Shown piece by piece: positions 5,159 through 6,297 of a stretch of 6,297 nucleotides of DNA. The position numbers and the translations under genes were made by a program. Source of the stretch: an uncultured Bacteroidales bacterium (GTDB lineage: Bacteria; Bacteroidota; Bacteroidia; Bacteroidales; P3); contig CALEPD010000184.1 of assembly GCA_937910265.1 (NCBI GenBank), positions 1 through 6,297 of the forward strand, written 5' to 3'. Positions within the stretch are counted from its first letter, which is position 1; the number at the start of each line of letters is the position of its first letter. A model generated the notes under the pieces. The model had not been told where the DNA came from and did not search any database. It worked only from the letters and a program-made list of their open reading frames with translations.

Positions 5159-6034
5159 ATGGCAAAAGTTTTCGGAATCAACACTAAGATTCGTGGCAAG
5201 GTGGGTGAGTACATCTACCGTCAGACCAAGGTGGGCACCGTTGTCAGCGAAGCCCCCGTCAAGCCCATCACTCCTCGTCGCAGTCAGCAGCAAATGAACA
5301 TCCGCACCCAGTGGGCCAACCTCGGTGCCATCTACAAGCAGTTCGACTCTATGCTGCGTCGTGGCTTCGAGGAACTACCACAGCACATGTCGGTCTACAA
5401 CGCCTTCATCCAGGCCAACCTCGGGGTCGTCAAGGTCTATATCACCAAGCGGATGAAACTCAACGGCGGGGCCATCCTTGCACCCTATCAAATTACGCGT
5501 GGTTCTTTGCCCAGCATCAGCATGGCCAGGAACAGCAACAACAAGCTGGTCAGCAGCGTGGCCCTCGGCTCTCTCTCCATCACTGCTACAACCACCGTAG
5601 CACAGTTCTCGCAGGCCGTCATCAACAACAACACTTCGTTTCTCGAGGGCGATCAGCTCACTTTCTTCCATGGTAAGCAGTCTGTCGATGCTGTGACCCG
5701 CACCCCTCGTGCCACTATCAAGGGCTACAAGGTGGTGCTCAACACTGCCGACGACACGCCTCTATGGAACATCGTGGAAAAGATTGGCTTCTCTGTCGCT
5801 GCCAACTGCCTCGCCACCTCAGAGGAGATAACCAACGGTGCCGCTGTCTGGGTACACAGCCGTGAGGGTGTCGATGGCACGTTGAAAGTCAGCACGCAGT
5901 TCTTCTATTTCGAGAACTCCGCATTGGCGACTTACCAGAGCAACTCTGCCATCCTGGCCTCTGTCAACAGCTACGGCGGCATTAACTCCGCCGCCGTCTA
6001 TCTCCAGCCCGAACTCAACACCGTCACACCCTGA
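5159..6034 (+). CDS. DUF6266-like protein of unknown function
   Basis: 291 residues starting MAKVFGINTKIRGKVGEYIY, preceded by an A-rich leader (AAAAAGTAAAACACA) typical of Bacteroidota starts. The opening GKVGEYIYRQTKVGTVVSE, then a proline/arginine stretch (VKPITPRRSQQQ, 34-45), a helical segment with QWANLGAIYKQFDSMLRRGFE (51-71) and YNAFIQANL (80-88), and finally APYQITRGSLPSI (108-120), recall the DUF6266 group of Bacteroidota proteins, often of similar size. The C-terminal half is serine/threonine- and aromatic-rich, probably beta-strands, ending at VTP. There is no signal peptide or membrane helix, so export by the general pathway is not supported. Function is unknown; the basic N-terminus and overall layout recall phage-like structural proteins, but that is only an impression. 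The gene is clearly richer in G+C and in C-ending codons than the genes to its left. It appears to be a single-gene transcript followed by a GC-rich hairpin. Confidence 0.7.
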   Translation: MAKVFGINTKIRGKVGEYIYRQTKVGTVVSEAPVKPITPRRSQQQMNIRTQWANLGAIYKQFDSMLRRGFEELPQHMSVYNAFIQANLGVVKVYITKRMKLNGGAILAPYQITRGSLPSISMARNSNNKLVSSVALGSLSITATTTVAQFSQAVINNNTSFLEGDQLTFFHGKQSVDAVTRTPRATIKGYKVVLNTADDTPLWNIVEKIGFSVAANCLATSEEITNGAAVWVHSREGVDGTLKVSTQFFYFENSALATYQSNSAILASVNSYGGINSAAVYLQPELNTVTP

Positions 6035-6039
6035 CTGCC

Positions 6040-6097
6040 TCGTCGGGTCTTCCGTCTGCTCGTCGGAGGGCGTCCCCTCGCCCTCCACAGCCGACGA
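6040..6097 (+). terminator. GC-rich hairpin after the DUF6266-like gene, no U-tract
   Basis: GGAGGGCG (6065-6072) and CGCCCTCC (6079-6086) pair perfectly around TCCCCT. CGTC (6061-6064) can extend the stem with GACG (6093-6096) across a bulge. TCGTCGG occurs twice (6040-6046 and 6060-6066), and either copy can pair with CCGACGA (6091-6097). It lies directly after the stop at 6034, as a terminator would, but no T-run follows, so it may act as a 3'-end stabiliser or only a Rho-assisted terminator. Confidence 0.45.
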
Positions 6098-6160
6098 CTA
6101 ACACTAACCCGCAGTTAAATCAAAGCAAGGGTTGTCATGTGTAGGTAGCTTCAGCCACCG

Positions 6161-6196
6161 CCCATTAGACCCATCAAACCCACTGACCCCATCAAT
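6161..6196 (+). repeat. Degenerate ~9-nt tandem repeat (CCCATYAAA-like)
   Basis: The units CCCATTAGA, CCCATCAAA, CCCACTGA and CCCATCAAT follow each other almost without gaps, with one extra C before the last. Short C-rich tandem units like this occur upstream of genes in some Bacteroidales, and this one ends 5 bp before an ATG at 6201. Confidence 0.5.
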
Positions 6197-6200
6197 CGCA

Positions 6201-6297
6201 ATGGAAGATTTAGAAATCACATTCCTCCCGACCGCCTGTGGCCCTCCCCAAAAATCGGACAGGATAAAAGTGGACAAAAAGTATTATTTTTGTAACA
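6201..6297 (+). CDS. Possible truncated ORF at the right edge
   Basis: ATG at 6201 opens 32 codons to the end of the window without a stop (MEDLEITFLPTACGPPQKSD and onward, ending KKYYFCN). No domain can be recognised and no promoter box is visible just upstream. A TAnnTTTG-type box (6285-6292) lies inside it, which favours the alternative that this stretch is the upstream region of a gene beyond the window. Weakly supported. Confidence 0.2.
   Translation, partial: MEDLEITFLPTACGPPQKSDRIKVDKKYYFCN
6285..6292 (+). promoter_or_regulatory. Possible -7 promoter box for a gene beyond the right edge
   Basis: TATTTTTG matches TAnnTTTG. No TTTG lies at the expected 19-21 bp upstream distance, and the surrounding sequence is A+T-rich, so a chance match is quite possible. 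If real, transcription would begin at about the last base of the window. Confidence 0.3.

Noticed and set aside
5000..5293. Open frame on the - strand across the start of the DUF6266-like gene
   Set aside because: It is antisense to a well-supported gene and translates the repeat array; no motif is seen.
5311..5676. Q/H/R-rich + strand frame of 121 codons inside the DUF6266-like gene
   Set aside because: It is an out-of-frame shadow of a G+C-rich gene with biased composition and no recognisable protein features.
5819..6088. Open frame on the - strand over the end of the DUF6266-like gene
   Set aside because: It is antisense to the real gene, of acidic low-information composition, and crosses the GC-rich hairpin.

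Overview
The window looks like a chromosomal segment of a Bacteroidota bacterium, probably of the order Bacteroidales. Four things point there: a C-terminal type IX secretion (T9SS) sorting domain, a DUF4248 protein and a DUF6266-like protein (families I know from this group), -7 promoter boxes of the TAnnTTTG type used by the Bacteroidota primary sigma factor, and start codons preceded by A-rich sequence instead of Shine-Dalgarno sites. No rRNA, tRNA, CRISPR array or complete insertion sequence is visible.

Positions 1-3278 (+ strand) hold a two-gene envelope/secretion unit. The first gene enters from the left edge without its start and ends in a T9SS type A sorting domain. Its stop overlaps the start of the second gene in an ATGA junction. 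The second encodes an 803-residue secreted M6-like zinc metalloprotease with a signal peptide, a HEFGH active site, an EF-hand-like loop, a short beta-solenoid and a C-terminal domain of the 3-coathanger-stack type. A strong intrinsic terminator closes the unit.

Positions 3376-3840 hold a second hairpin, a small DUF4248 gene (67 aa), a possible 28-codon ORF and a bidirectional terminator shared with the convergent gene to its right.

Positions 3838-4824 (- strand) hold the most interesting locus. It is an Abi_2 (AbiD/AbiF-type) HEPN protein preceded by a near-consensus promoter, about 55 nt of leader that folds into one long hairpin, and a U-tract that ends 8 nt before the ATG. This looks like a compact small RNA or attenuator on the toxin mRNA, resembling the RNA-associated AbiF systems. 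The leader can also form a second, mutually exclusive pairing.

Positions 4825-5158 are non-coding and strikingly pyrimidine-rich on the + strand. They include a degenerate 10-nt tandem array and a probable promoter for the next gene. Positions 5159-6034 (+) encode a DUF6266-like protein that is visibly richer in G+C than the genes to its left. The rest, to 6297, holds a GC-rich hairpin, a degenerate 9-nt repeat, and a possible truncated ORF or promoter at the right edge.

The three blocks (secreted protease pair, Abi locus, DUF6266 gene) show no obvious shared pathway. The region reads as accessory chromosome with independently transcribed units.
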